NCBI GenBank assembly: GCA_963755435.1
Contig: CAVWJX010000005.1
Location: 1,240,001-1,304,000 of the forward strand
Source of the DNA: AP-15 sp963755435
GTDB taxonomy: Bacteria; Pseudomonadota; Alphaproteobacteria; ATCC43930; CGMCC-115725
DNA length: 64,000 bases
Direction: 5' to 3'
Shown here piece after piece: positions 8,088-16,607 of the stretch. The translations under genes were made by a program, and so were the position numbers. Numbering within the stretch: position 1 is the stretch's first letter; each line of letters begins with the position of its first letter. Below the pieces are notes generated by a model. The model did no database searches, was not told the DNA's origin, and saw only the letters and a list, made by a program, of their open reading frames with translations.

Positions 8088-8370
8088 CACTGCTCCTCCC
8101 ATCGCGCATCGATCCTCGACACAGCCTGCGCCTTCGCGCTCCCCACCGCAACGCCTTCGCACCGGGCCCCGTACGATCTCGCCAAGCGCCGGCGACGGCC
8201 AAGATCGCCGCTTCCATCCGCCCGGTGCAGACCGGCGTCGCGGCATTGTCTCGGCGCCGACAATCGCCTGACTTTGTCCGGCGTCGCCGCCGCTGTGACA
8301 TGGTTCACGCTTGCTCTTGGCCGGGTGCGTTCACTATGCGCAGATGCGTCGCAACCAGGAGGACCAGGTC

Positions 8371-9430
8371 ATGCCGGCATTGTTTGGATCTCCAGTATTG
8401 GCGCCGAGCGGCGACGGCCGCCTCGAACTGTTCATGTTCTCGATCGATGGCGGCTTGTGGCACATCTGGCAAACCGCGTGGAGCAATGGGTGGTCCGGCT
8501 GGAACTCGTTTGGCGGCGGGTTCGTCGAATGGCCCGCGGCCATCGCCCGGAACGGGGATGGGCGCCTGATCACCTTTGCCGTCGGTGGCGCCCTCGAACA
8601 GATCGAGCAGACGAGTTGGTCAAATGGCTGGTCGGGGTGGTCCTCGCTCGGCGTCCCGCCCACTGGCTCGATCAACCCCCCGGCGGTCGCCGCCGGCGCG
8701 GACGGCCGGTTGATTTTGTTTGCCAGCGGCACCGGGCAGGGCGGGCCGCCGCAGTTATGGCGTCTGGAGCAAAGCATTTGGGGCGGCCCCTGGAACCCGA
8801 CATGGATGTCCCATTCGGCGCCGGCGGGACAATTTATCACCGGGCCGCCAGCAATGATCCTCGACGCCCAAGGCTGTCTGCAGGTCTTTGTTTTGTCCGC
8901 CAGCGGCGAAATGTGGAATATCCGCCAGGTTGCCCCGGCCGGCGCGTGGACCGGCTGGAACTCTCTCGGCTCGGGCGGCGCGGGGTTCAGCGATCGCCCG
9001 GCGGTGGCGGCCAGTGCCGACGGCCGGCTCGAATTGTTCGTGCGCGGCAATGACAACGCGCTGTGGCATGCCTGGCAGGAGGCAGTCGGCGGCGGCTGGT
9101 CGGCGTGGATTTCGTTTGGCGATGCCGGCGTCGGATTTCAGGATCATCCGGCGATGGCGCCGAGTGCCGATGGGCGCCTCGAACTGTTCATCACCGGGCT
9201 CGACGGCAATCTCTGGCACACTTGGCAGACTGAAGCGAGCAATGGATGGTTATTCTGGCAGCTCACACGGCAATGGCGGCACCCGCTTGCTCAACGGCCC
9301 GGCCTTGGCGGCGAGCGGCGACCGCCGTCTCGAATTGTTCGTGCTCGGCGGCGACGGCGCGCTCCACCACATCTGGCAGACTACGGCCAGTAACGGCTGG
9401 TCCGGCTGGATTTCGCTCGGCCACCCGTGA
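8371..9430 (+). pseudogene. PLL/tectonin-like seven-repeat lectin, frameshifted in the last repeats
   Basis: The ATG at 8371 follows AGGAGG at 8 nt. The product is built from repeats of about 45 residues with the core D-G-R-L-E-L-F, L-W-H-x-W-Q and N-G-W-S-G-W. This is the pattern of PLL-type fucose-binding lectins and tectonin beta-propellers. Six repeats are in the first frame. Within the sixth, after N-G-W (codon ending 9249), one extra base shifts the frame. The seventh repeat (L-E-L-F-V-L-G-G-D-G, then N-G-W-S-G-W) continues one frame over to the TGA at 9430. Restoring the frame gives about 352 residues and exactly seven blades. As written, the first frame runs on to 9393 with unrelated sequence. 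No signal peptide. The frameshift may be genuine or a sequencing error. Confidence 0.7.
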
Positions 9431-9468
9431 TCGGCGCCATCGCGCCCCCGCCTGATACATTCGTCTGC

Positions 9469-9486
9469 CTGAGACATTCGTCTCAG
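9469..9486. terminator. Small hairpin after the lectin gene
   Basis: CTGAGAC / GTCTCAG (9469-9475 and 9480-9486) forms a 7-bp stem with a 4-nt loop. A T-tract is absent, so its role is uncertain. Confidence 0.3.
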
Positions 9487-9609
9487 AAAGCTCACAACCC
9501 AGACGGCGCAGCTCTTGGTTAGCTTCGGCAATTCTTCGCCTTGATCGCGTTCGGCACTCTCTTTGACCGGGTCGGCGATCGGAATCTCTGCGGCTTTATC
9601 GGGGGCAAC

Positions 9610-10674
9610 ATGGCAATCAGGGGATCGGCGAACGCGCTCGGCTCGCTGCCGGGCGGCGGGGTCAAGGGTATTTGGCCGGCGCTCTTTGCCGTGGCGGCGT
9701 TGCTGGGGTCGAGCGGCTCGGCCCGGGCTCTGGTCATCGATGCGACCTATGATCCGAGCGTCGGCTCGGCACCGGCCGGATTTACCGCCGCCTTTCAGGA
9801 TGCGGTGAACTTCTACCAGTCGACCTTTTCCGACCCGATTACGATCAACATCGACGTCGGCTGGGGCGAGGTCGCCGGGTCGGCGATTTCCTCGGGCGCG
9901 CTCGGCGAGAGCGAGACCTACCTCGCCGGCTTCTACAATTACGGCCAGGTGCGCAATGCGCTTACCGCCGACCGCAGCTCTGCCGCCGATCTTACCGCAG
10001 TCGCGAGCCTGCCGGCCTCCGACCCGACCGCCGGGCGGCCGGAGCTGATGGCGACCGCCGAAGCCAAGGCGCTGGGATTGCGCGGCGGTGCCGGCACCGA
10101 CGGCTTTGTCGGCTTCGACAAGACCTCGCGATGGACCTTCAACCCGGCGCAGCGCGCGGTTGGCGGCGCCTACGACTTTATCGGCGTGGCCGAGCACGAA
10201 ATTTCCGAGGTGATGGGCCGCATGGCCGATCTCGGCACCTTTGACGGCGCGCTGACCCCGCTCGACCTGTTCCGTTACTCCGCGTCGGGCAGGCGGGCGC
10301 TTGCTCCGGGCAACGGCCAGTATTTGTCAATTAATGGCGGCGCGGCCAATCTCGACACCTTCAACGGCACCAATGGCGGCGATCTCGGCGATTGGGCCGG
10401 GCGCAGCATCGACGCCTACAACGCCTTTGCCTATTCGGGCGTTGCCCTGCCGGTGTCCGCCGCCGACATCACCGAAATGGACATCCTCGGCTATAATCTC
10501 ACGGGGGCCGGGGCCGGCGGCCGGGGAGCCGTGGCGCAGCGCGGTGTCGGCACCGCCGCACCCCACGCGATCGTGCCGATTGCCGAGCCGTCATCGATGG
10601 CGGTGCTGGCCGCGGCGGTGTTGGGGCTCGCCCTCTACCGCCGCAAGCGAGCGCCGGTCCCGACCCGCTCTTAG
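9610..10674 (+). CDS. PEP-CTERM-sorted metalloprotease-like protein (NF038122-like)
   Basis: A 354-residue exported protein. A signal peptide occupies residues 1-41 (hydrophobic A-L-F-A-V-A-A-L-L-G, then S-A-R-A-L). The body contains A-E-H-E-I-S-E-V-M-G-R, the zinc-protease-like helix seen in PEP-CTERM metalloproteases of the NF038122 type. It ends with a PEP-CTERM tail: A-E-P-S-S, a hydrophobic helix, then Y-R-R-K-R. Such tails are cut and anchored by an exosortase system, which is not in this window. The ATG at 9610 gives the clean signal peptide; a TTG at 9541 would add an odd 23-residue leader. Confidence 0.8.
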   Translation: MAIRGSANALGSLPGGGVKGIWPALFAVAALLGSSGSARALVIDATYDPSVGSAPAGFTAAFQDAVNFYQSTFSDPITINIDVGWGEVAGSAISSGALGESETYLAGFYNYGQVRNALTADRSSAADLTAVASLPASDPTAGRPELMATAEAKALGLRGGAGTDGFVGFDKTSRWTFNPAQRAVGGAYDFIGVAEHEISEVMGRMADLGTFDGALTPLDLFRYSASGRRALAPGNGQYLSINGGAANLDTFNGTNGGDLGDWAGRSIDAYNAFAYSGVALPVSAADITEMDILGYNLTGAGAGGRGAVAQRGVGTAAPHAIVPIAEPSSMAVLAAAVLGLALYRRKRAPVPTRS

Positions 10675-10682
10675 ACCCGCTC

Positions 10683-11543
10683 TCAGTAGCTGGGTTTGCT
10701 GGCGGCGGGAGTCAGCTGCAGCTCGTGGGTCCAGCACGACCGGTCCTGGGTGTGCAGATACCAGAACGCCTCGGCGATCTTGACCGGGTTGATCACCAAA
10801 TCGGGGCGGTTCTGGTTGCGCGGCAACGCATGCGTACCGGGCAAATCGATGGTGCCGTCGATCACGATATTGGCGACGTGCACGCCGTGCTCGGAATATT
10901 CCTCGGTCAGCACCTGCGCCAGGGTGCGCATCATCACTCGGGGATAATACAAGGACTGCCCGGTCATGCGCTTCTTGCCGCGCAGCGAACTCGAATTGTT
11001 GGAGAAGAAAAACGATCCCGCGCCGTGCTTGCGCATCGCCGGCAACACCTCCTTGGCGACGAGAAACGGCCCGCGGCAGGCGATGTGCAGCGCCGTATCC
11101 AGAATCTCCAACGGAACGTGTTCGAGCAATTCCTTCTCCGGCGGCAGATCGCGGCCTTCGAGATAGCCCGCATTGTACACCAGAACCGCCGGGTCGCCGG
11201 CCTCGCGGCGGATCGCGGCAAACGCCGCTGCGATCGAATCCTGCGAGACCAGGTCCAGCTCGACGATCAGGCATTGGCCGCCCTGCTCGCGGATCGCCGC
11301 CGCCAAGGCCGACGCATTGGCCTCTCGGCGGGTCGTCAGCACCGTGAGGAACCCCTCCCGCGCGAATTTCTGGGCGATCGCACCGCCGACCCCCCAGCGC
11401 ACGCCCACCGGCAATTCGCTGTCGTCGACCGCGTGCCCGTGCGCGAGCCGGGTATTGCGGCCATCCGACTGCCACTTGGAGGTAGCCCCGACCACCACCG
11501 CAACCGGCTTGCCCGCGCTATTGGCCTTGCGATTTTCGCTCAT
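10683..11543 (-). CDS. Atypical short-chain dehydrogenase/reductase family protein
   Basis: A 286-residue protein with SDR topology. The nucleotide-binding start V-A-V-V-V-G-A-T is separated from the expected G-x-x-x-G-x-G by about 25 extra residues before W-G-V-G-G-A-I-A-Q-K-F. N-A-G at the fourth strand (V-Y-N-A-G-Y) is present. The catalytic Y-x-x-x-K is not: the aligned stretch is L-Y-Y-P-R-V-M-M-R-T-L-A-Q. Classical reductase chemistry is therefore doubtful. The ATG at 11543 follows GGAAAGGG. It is convergent with the PEP-CTERM gene, with only 8 nt between stops. Confidence 0.75.
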   Translation of the reverse strand: MSENRKANSAGKPVAVVVGATSKWQSDGRNTRLAHGHAVDDSELPVGVRWGVGGAIAQKFAREGFLTVLTTRREANASALAAAIREQGGQCLIVELDLVSQDSIAAAFAAIRREAGDPAVLVYNAGYLEGRDLPPEKELLEHVPLEILDTALHIACRGPFLVAKEVLPAMRKHGAGSFFFSNNSSSLRGKKRMTGQSLYYPRVMMRTLAQVLTEEYSEHGVHVANIVIDGTIDLPGTHALPRNQNRPDLVINPVKIAEAFWYLHTQDRSCWTHELQLTPAASKPSY

Positions 11544-11834
11544 TCGGAAAACCCTTTCCCTATTGCTCGCCCCGGTTCCGCCTCACCCCCGATGGTGAGC
11601 CCGCGGGCGAACCAGCCAAGCCTAATCCGCCGCCGCCCGCAAGTCGGTGCGACCCGACCTCCGCAGCGCGATGCGCGACGGTTATTGGGATCCTGTCGAA
11701 CGGCAAACGGATTACCGCGCCATTGGCAGCGCCCGAGATCGAGGACGGTGAGCCCTTCAGATTCAGCCAATAGCGGTCGGGCATTGGGTTCGCCGGCTTC
11801 CTGGCATGGGCGACGACGAACTCCTCAGGCCCGC

Positions 11835-12167
11835 TCAAACTTTCGCCCGGCCGCGCTTTTCGGCGAGGCCGGAGGTGCCTTCACGCCGCGCCAGCTCGGC
11901 GGCGACATCATCCGGCGCGACCCCGGCATCGGCCCACAGCACCAAGAGGTGATAGAGCAGGTCGGCACTCTCGCCGACGAGCTTGGGCGCATCCCCCCGG
12001 ATTCCTTCGATCACCGCCTCGACCGCCTCCTCGCCGAGCTTCTGGGCAATCTTGGTGCGGCCGCGGGCAAACAGGCGCGCGGTGTACGAGGTCTGCGGAT
12101 CGGCGCCGCGGCGCGACCCGATCACCTGCCACAGGCGGTCGAGGGCGGCGCCCAATTCGTCGGCCAT
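11835..12167 (-). CDS. hisE: Phosphoribosyl-ATP diphosphatase
   Basis: A 110-residue cytoplasmic MazG-like enzyme that hydrolyses phosphoribosyl-ATP to phosphoribosyl-AMP in histidine synthesis. The signature K-L-G-E-E-A-V-E, then E-S-A-D-L-L-Y-H supplies the acidic metal ligands. It is the last gene of the his block, 3 nt after the hisF stop. The companion hisI activity is not encoded here. Confidence 0.95.
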   Translation of the reverse strand: MADELGAALDRLWQVIGSRRGADPQTSYTARLFARGRTKIAQKLGEEAVEAVIEGIRGDAPKLVGESADLLYHLLVLWADAGVAPDDVAAELARREGTSGLAEKRGRAKV

Positions 12168-12170
12168 GGC

Positions 12171-12944
12171 TCAGCTCCGCATCGGGATGCCGCACTCTGC
12201 GAGCCGCGCCTTGGCCTCGCCGATGCGAAACGCGCCGAAATGAAAGATCGAGGCCGCCAGCACCGCGGTCGCATGGCCGTCGCGGATGCCCTCGACCAGA
12301 TGGTCGAGCGTGCCCGCCCCGCCCGAGGCGATGACCGGCACCCGCACCGCATCGGCGACGGCGCGGACCAGCGCGATGTCGAACCCGGCCTTGGTGCCGT
12401 CCCGGTCCATCGAGGTTAAGAGGATCTCGCCGGCGCCGTAATCGACGAGCCGGCAGGCCCATTCGACCGCGTCGATGCCGGTCGGCCGCCGCCCGCCATG
12501 GGTGAACACCTCCCATCGCTCGCCCGCCGCTCGATCGGCAGCCGACGCCTTGGCGTCGATCGCGGCGACGATGCACTGGCTGCCGAATTTCTGCGCCGCC
12601 TCGCGCACGAATTCCGGACGGGCCACGGCGGCGGTATTGATCGACACCTTGTCGGCGCCGGCGAGCAGCAGGCGGCGGATGTCCTCGACCATGCGCACCC
12701 CGCCGCCGACGGTCAACGGCATGAAACATTGCTCGGCGGTGCGGCGAACCACGTCGTAGAGCGTGTCGCGCCCCTCATGGCTGGCGGTGATGTCGAGAAA
12801 GCACAGTTCGTCCGCACCCTCGCGATCGTAGAACCGGGCCTGCGCCACCGGGTCGCCGGCATCGACCAGATCGACGAAATTGACGCCCTTGACGACCCTC
12901 CCGTCCTTGACGTCGAGACACGGGATGACGCGCATCTTCAGCAT
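12171..12944 (-). CDS. hisF: Imidazole glycerol phosphate synthase, cyclase subunit
   Basis: A 257-residue beta/alpha-barrel. It joins ammonia from HisH to PRFAR, giving IGP and AICAR. Catalytic D11 is in P-C-L-D-V-K-D-G and the second aspartate in S-M-D-R-D-G; G-G-G-V-R and A-S-G-G-A-G phosphate-binding loops are present. It overlaps the hisA stop by 7 nt, showing translational coupling. Confidence 0.96.
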   Translation of the reverse strand: MLKMRVIPCLDVKDGRVVKGVNFVDLVDAGDPVAQARFYDREGADELCFLDITASHEGRDTLYDVVRRTAEQCFMPLTVGGGVRMVEDIRRLLLAGADKVSINTAAVARPEFVREAAQKFGSQCIVAAIDAKASAADRAAGERWEVFTHGGRRPTGIDAVEWACRLVDYGAGEILLTSMDRDGTKAGFDIALVRAVADAVRVPVIASGGAGTLDHLVEGIRDGHATAVLAASIFHFGAFRIGEAKARLAECGIPMRS

Positions 12945-13675
12945 GCCGGCTCCTCGGCCATCAGGCGCAATGCGGCGCGCGGGTCGATCCGCCCGTCATA
13001 GAGGGCGCGCCCACAGATGACCCCGGCGATGCCGCAGCGCTCATGCGCTCTCAGCGCCGTGAGGTCGGCGAGCGAGGCCACCCCGCCCGAGGCAATAACC
13101 GGAATGCCGATCTGCCGCGCCAGATCGGCGGTCGCCGCGGCGTCGACCCCGCCCAAGGCGCCGTCGCGAGCAATGTCGGTATGGATGATCGCCGCGACCC
13201 CGCAATCGGCAAAGCGCCGAGCCAGTTCGACGACGCCGATCTCGGTCTCCTCGGCCCAACCGGCGACGGCGACCCGGCCGTTCCGCGCATCGATGCCGAC
13301 CGCGATGGCACCCGGGTGGTCGGCCGCCGCCTGGCGCACCAGCTCCGGGTCGCGCAACGCCGCGGTGCCGAGCACGACCCGGTCGATGCCGAGCCCGAGC
13401 CAATGCTCGATCGCCGCCCGATCGCGGATGCCGCCGCCCAATTGCATGCGCAGCCCGACCGCGCCGCGGATCGCCGCCACTGCGGCACCGTTGACCGAGC
13501 GGCCGGCAAAGGCCCCGTTCAGGTCGACGACGTGCAGCCATTCGAACCCGGCGCCGGCGAAATGCCGGGCCTGGGCTGCCGGGTCACGGTTGAACACGGT
13601 GGCGCTGGCCATTTCGCCGCGTACGAGGCGGACGCAGGTGCCGTCCTTCAAATCGATCGCCGGGTAAAGGATCAC
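12938..13675 (-). CDS. hisA: ProFAR isomerase
   Basis: A 245-residue beta/alpha-barrel isomerase (1-(5-phosphoribosyl)-5-[(5-phosphoribosylamino)methylideneamino]imidazole-4-carboxamide isomerase), the fourth step of histidine synthesis. Catalytic D8 is in Y-P-A-I-D-L-K-D-G and the second aspartate in H-T-D-I-A-R-D-G. The phosphate loops L-G-G-G-I-R and A-S-G-G-V-A are intact. It overlaps the upstream GNAT gene by 4 nt (ATGA) and hisF by 7 nt. Confidence 0.95.
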   Translation of the reverse strand: MILYPAIDLKDGTCVRLVRGEMASATVFNRDPAAQARHFAGAGFEWLHVVDLNGAFAGRSVNGAAVAAIRGAVGLRMQLGGGIRDRAAIEHWLGLGIDRVVLGTAALRDPELVRQAAADHPGAIAVGIDARNGRVAVAGWAEETEIGVVELARRFADCGVAAIIHTDIARDGALGGVDAAATADLARQIGIPVIASGGVASLADLTALRAHERCGIAGVICGRALYDGRIDPRAALRLMAEEPAC

Positions 13676-14229
13676 GGCTGCGTCGGATCCTCGGCGAGCA
13701 GCTTATAGTAATAGTGGCCGGGCACGATCCGGCCGTCGACCCGCGCATAGACCGGATGGGTTCCCCAGCGGCGATAGCCGAGGCCTTCGTAAAGCGCGAT
13801 CGCCGCTTTCTGGGTGTCGCGCAGATCGAGGTTCAGCACCGCCAGCCCCAATTCGCGAGCCAGTCGCTCGATCTCGAGGACGATGCCGCGGGCGAGGCCG
13901 TGGCCGCGCGCCCACGGCGCCACGAAGGCGCTGGTGAGCACCCCGGCGAAGGCCTGCGCCTCGTTGTTGCGCGGCGACCGGCTCAATTGCGCCGAGCCGG
14001 CGACGACCCCATCGAGACGGCCGACGACGAGCCGGCGCTCGGGTACCAGCAGCACGCCCTTCCAGTAATTCTCCAACACCTGGCGCGGTGGCGGCTTGAG
14101 CCAGCCAAACCCGCCGCCCTCGGTGATTGCACTCTCGGTTGCCTCGCACAGATCGTCGAGCTCGTTGCCCGAATAGCGGGTCAGTCGCTCGACCGAAATC
14201 GGCGCCGTGGCCGCGGGTCCGCCGCTCAT
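13672..14229 (-). CDS. GNAT-family N-acetyltransferase embedded in the his operon
   Basis: A 185-residue cytoplasmic acetyltransferase. The acetyl-CoA-binding motif A region reads V-A-P-W-A-R-G-H-G-L-A-R-G-I (a Q/R-x-x-G-x-G/A variant). It is followed by L-N-L-D-L-R-D-T-Q and A-I-A-L-Y-E-G-L-G-Y-R-R-W-G, the classical C-terminal GNAT motif. The ATG at 14229 overlaps the hisH stop as ATGA, and its own stop overlaps hisA as ATGA, so it is tightly coupled between two histidine genes. A GTG at 14238 is an alternative start. Substrate unknown; a link to histidine metabolism is only suggested by position. Confidence 0.88.
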   Translation of the reverse strand: MSGGPAATAPISVERLTRYSGNELDDLCEATESAITEGGGFGWLKPPPRQVLENYWKGVLLVPERRLVVGRLDGVVAGSAQLSRSPRNNEAQAFAGVLTSAFVAPWARGHGLARGIVLEIERLARELGLAVLNLDLRDTQKAAIALYEGLGYRRWGTHPVYARVDGRIVPGHYYYKLLAEDPTQP

Positions 14230-14870
14230 GGGCGCCACCCGAGAAAATTGCCGATCATGCGCAGCCCCGTCTGTTGGCTTTTCTCGGGATGGAACTGGGT
14301 CCCGGCGAGGTTGTCGCGGCCAACCAGCGCGGCGAGCGGGCCGCCGTAATCGGTGACCGCCAGCAGATCGCCGCGATCGGCCAGCCGGAAATGGTAGCTG
14401 TGCACGAAATACGCATGGGCGTTCCCCCCGAGCCCAGTGAGCAGCGGATGCAACGCCAGCAACTCAAGCTCGTTCCACCCCATATGCGGGATCTTCAGCG
14501 CCGGGTCGGCGGGTTCGATCGCCACCACCTCGCCGCCGAGCCAGCCGAGCCCGGCGACGGTCTCGAACTCGCGGCCGCGTTCGGCCATCAGCTGCATGCC
14601 GACGCAGATCCCGAGAAACGGGCGGCCGCGGACCATCACCGCTTCGTGCAGCGCCGCCTCGAGGCCGGGCACGCCGGCCAGCCCGCGCCGGCAATCGGCA
14701 AACGCGCCGACGCCGGGAAGGACGACGCGATCGGCGGCGGCGACCATCTCGGGCCGGCTCGTCACCAGGATCTCGGCGGCAATGCCGCAATCCGCCGCGG
14801 CGCGCTCGAATGCCTTGGCCGCCGAGCGCAGATTGCCCGAGCCGTAATCGACGATGGCGACGCGCATCAT
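14226..14870 (-). CDS. hisH: Imidazole glycerol phosphate synthase, glutamine amidotransferase subunit
   Basis: A 214-residue class I glutamine amidotransferase that feeds ammonia to HisF. The nucleophile is C89 in F-L-G-I-C-V-G-M-Q; the catalytic His and Glu are H194 and E196 in Q-F-H-P-E-K-S. The start is one of two adjacent ATGs (14870 or 14867); no strong ribosome binding site precedes either. The 55-bp gap to hisB contains two near-copies of CCGAACATCACRGGG. Confidence 0.94.
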   Translation of the reverse strand: MMRVAIVDYGSGNLRSAAKAFERAAADCGIAAEILVTSRPEMVAAADRVVLPGVGAFADCRRGLAGVPGLEAALHEAVMVRGRPFLGICVGMQLMAERGREFETVAGLGWLGGEVVAIEPADPALKIPHMGWNELELLALHPLLTGLGGNAHAYFVHSYHFRLADRGDLLAVTDYGGPLAALVGRDNLAGTQFHPEKSQQTGLRMIGNFLGWRP

Positions 14871-14925
14871 GAGTTGGCCGTCACCGGGCCAGGCGTCACC
14901 AAACCGAACATCACGGGGCCGAACA

Positions 14926-15525
14926 TCACAGGGTCCCGCCGAGCACGCCCTTGGTCGAGGGCACCGCACCGCCGCGCCGCGGATCGATCTCGACCGCCTG
15001 GCGCAATGCCCGCGCCAGCCCCTTGAAGCAGGATTCGACGATGTGGTGGTTGTTCTCGCCGTAGATGTTCTCGACGTGCAGGGTGACCCCGGCCGATTGG
15101 GCAAAGGCCTGAAACCACTCCTTGAACAATTCGGTATCCATTTCGCCGAGCTTGGGCCGGGTAAACGTCACCTTCCACACCAGGTAGGGCCGGTTCGAGG
15201 CGTCGAGGCTGACCCGGGTCAGGGTCTCGTCCATCGGGATCACCGCATGGCCGTAGCGGGCGATGCCGGCGCGGTCGCCCAATGCCTTCGACACCGCCTC
15301 GCCGACGACATAGCCGGTGTCCTCGGTGGTATGGTGAAAATCAATGTGCAGATCGCCGGCGGCGTTGAGCTTGACATCGATCAGGCTGTGCTTGGCCAAT
15401 TGCTCGAGCATATGGTCGAGAAAGCCGATGCCGGTGGCGATCTCGGCCGCACCGCTGCCGTCGAGATCGACCGCGCCGCTGATCCGGGTTTCCTTGGTGT
15501 TGCGCTCGACCCTCGCCACCCGCAC
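14926..15525 (-). CDS. hisB: Imidazoleglycerol-phosphate dehydratase
   Basis: A 199-residue cytoplasmic enzyme that dehydrates IGP to imidazole acetol phosphate using manganese. The paired motifs G-I-G-F-L-D-H-M-L-E, H-I-D-F-H-H-T-T-E-D and E-N-N-H-H-I-V-E supply the metal-binding histidines. It is the single-function bacterial form, without a phosphatase domain. The GTG start at 15525 follows AAGGAG at 8 nt. It is the first his gene of the block here. Confidence 0.95.
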   Translation of the reverse strand: MRVARVERNTKETRISGAVDLDGSGAAEIATGIGFLDHMLEQLAKHSLIDVKLNAAGDLHIDFHHTTEDTGYVVGEAVSKALGDRAGIARYGHAVIPMDETLTRVSLDASNRPYLVWKVTFTRPKLGEMDTELFKEWFQAFAQSAGVTLHVENIYGENNHHIVESCFKGLARALRQAVEIDPRRGGAVPSTKGVLGGTL

Positions 15526-15638
15526 CGGTGCTCTCCTTCGTCGCCGATCGTTGCCGCCACCAATGTCGATCGCGACTATGCCTTATTTAGCGGTTCCGCG
15601 ACCGCCTCGCCACTGTCGGGCTTGCGCCGGCCCTGGCG

Positions 15639-15884
15639 TCACGCGGTCCCGACCCGTTCGGCGACCCGCACCAGCAGCGCCAGCATCGCCGTCATCCGCT
15701 CCTCCTGCGCACCAAAGCGCGATTCTATCGCGCTGATGCGGTGTTCGAGGGCGCTGATGCGGTGTTCGAGGGCGCTGAGACGCTGCTCGAGGGCGCCGAA
15801 GCGCAATTGCAGGTCACGCAGCTCGGCGGTCATCGTCAGCATCCGGGAGCCGAGTAGCTCGAGGCTGATCTTTTCGTCGCTCAC
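15639..15884 (-). CDS. Small coiled-coil protein
   Basis: An 81-residue protein predicted to be almost entirely a heptad coiled coil (L-S-A-L-E-H-R-I-S-A-L-E-H-R-I-S). A GTG at 15884 sits 6 nt after GGAG and is preferred to the TTG at 15896. Small proteins starting S-D-E-K-I-S-L-E-L-L-G are common in related bacteria but have no known role. Two heptads are encoded by an exact 21-bp DNA duplication. Confidence 0.65.
   Translation of the reverse strand: MSDEKISLELLGSRMLTMTAELRDLQLRFGALEQRLSALEHRISALEHRISAIESRFGAQEERMTAMLALLVRVAERVGTA
15730..15771. repeat. Exact 21-bp tandem duplication inside the coiled-coil gene
   Basis: Two identical 21-bp units (15730-15750 and 15751-15771) encode one coiled-coil heptad each. 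Identity at the DNA level indicates a recent duplication. Confidence 0.75.
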
Positions 15885-15982
15885 GCTGGTCTCCAAGCCG
15901 CTATCGAGGGCGATCGTACACCGCGATCGCCTGATAAGCTAACGGGGCCGGATTGCGAAGAGGTTGCCGCCACCGCGCCGCG

Positions 15983-16010
15983 CTTGATCGCGGATCGCGC
16001 GGGCTTACAT
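15983..16010 (+). promoter_or_regulatory. Possible RpoH-type promoter for hslVU
   Basis: CTTG at 15983 is followed about 17 nt later by CTTACAT (16004-16010). This loosely resembles the alphaproteobacterial heat-shock sigma-32 pattern CTTG-N17-CCATNT. It lies 37 nt before the hslV ATG. The -10 match is imperfect. Confidence 0.3.
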
Positions 16011-16046
16011 CTCGTGGGGTCGCGGCACCCGGTCCCGAACAGGCGC

Positions 16047-16601
16047 ATGGATCATTCCGACAATAATATCTGGCACGGCACGACCATCCTGTGCGTGCGC
16101 AAGGGCGGCCAGGTCGTGGTCGCCGGCGACGGCCAGGTGACGATGGGCCAGACCGTGATGAAGTCGAACGCGCGCAAGTTGCGCCGGCTCGCCGGGGGGG
16201 CGGTGATCGCCGGCTTTGCCGGGGCGACCGCCGACGCGATCGCCTTGTTCGAGCGGCTCGAAGCCAAGCTCGAGCAATATGCCGGGCAGTTGCCGCGCGC
16301 TTGCGTCGAGCTCGCCAAGGATTGGCGCACCGACCGTCTGCTGCGCCGGCTCGAAGCGATGATGGCGGTGGCCGACAACAGCGTATCGTTGATCCTGTCC
16401 GGCACCGGCGATGTGCTCGAACCCGAGGACGGCATCATCGGCATCGGCTCGGGCGGCGGCTATGCGCTGGCCGCGGCGCGGGCGCTGGTCGCGATCGACG
16501 GGCTCGACGCCGAGGCGATCGCCCGCCGGGCGATGGCCATCGCCGCCGGGATCTGCATTTATACCAACGACAAAATCACCTTAGAGAAACTCGATAGCTG
16601 A
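16047..16601 (+). CDS. hslV: HslV, ATP-dependent protease peptidase subunit
   Basis: A 184-residue proteasome-type N-terminal threonine hydrolase that forms a double hexamer capped by HslU in the cytoplasm. The sequence W-H-G-T-T-I-L-C-V-R-K-G-G places the catalytic threonine at T12 after a short propeptide. A-G-D-G-Q-V-T and G-S-G-G-G-Y-A-L follow as in the family. The ATG at 16047 is chosen because it gives the normal short propeptide. It is 6 nt upstream of hslU. Confidence 0.95.
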   Translation: MDHSDNNIWHGTTILCVRKGGQVVVAGDGQVTMGQTVMKSNARKLRRLAGGAVIAGFAGATADAIALFERLEAKLEQYAGQLPRACVELAKDWRTDRLLRRLEAMMAVADNSVSLILSGTGDVLEPEDGIIGIGSGGGYALAAARALVAIDGLDAEAIARRAMAIAAGICIYTNDKITLEKLDS

Positions 16602-16607
16602 GGCCCA

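Noticed and set aside
11560..11838. 92-codon frame overlapping the hisE stop
   Set aside because: TTG start, no recognisable domain, and codon third positions lose GC bias halfway; probably non-coding spacer before the SDR.
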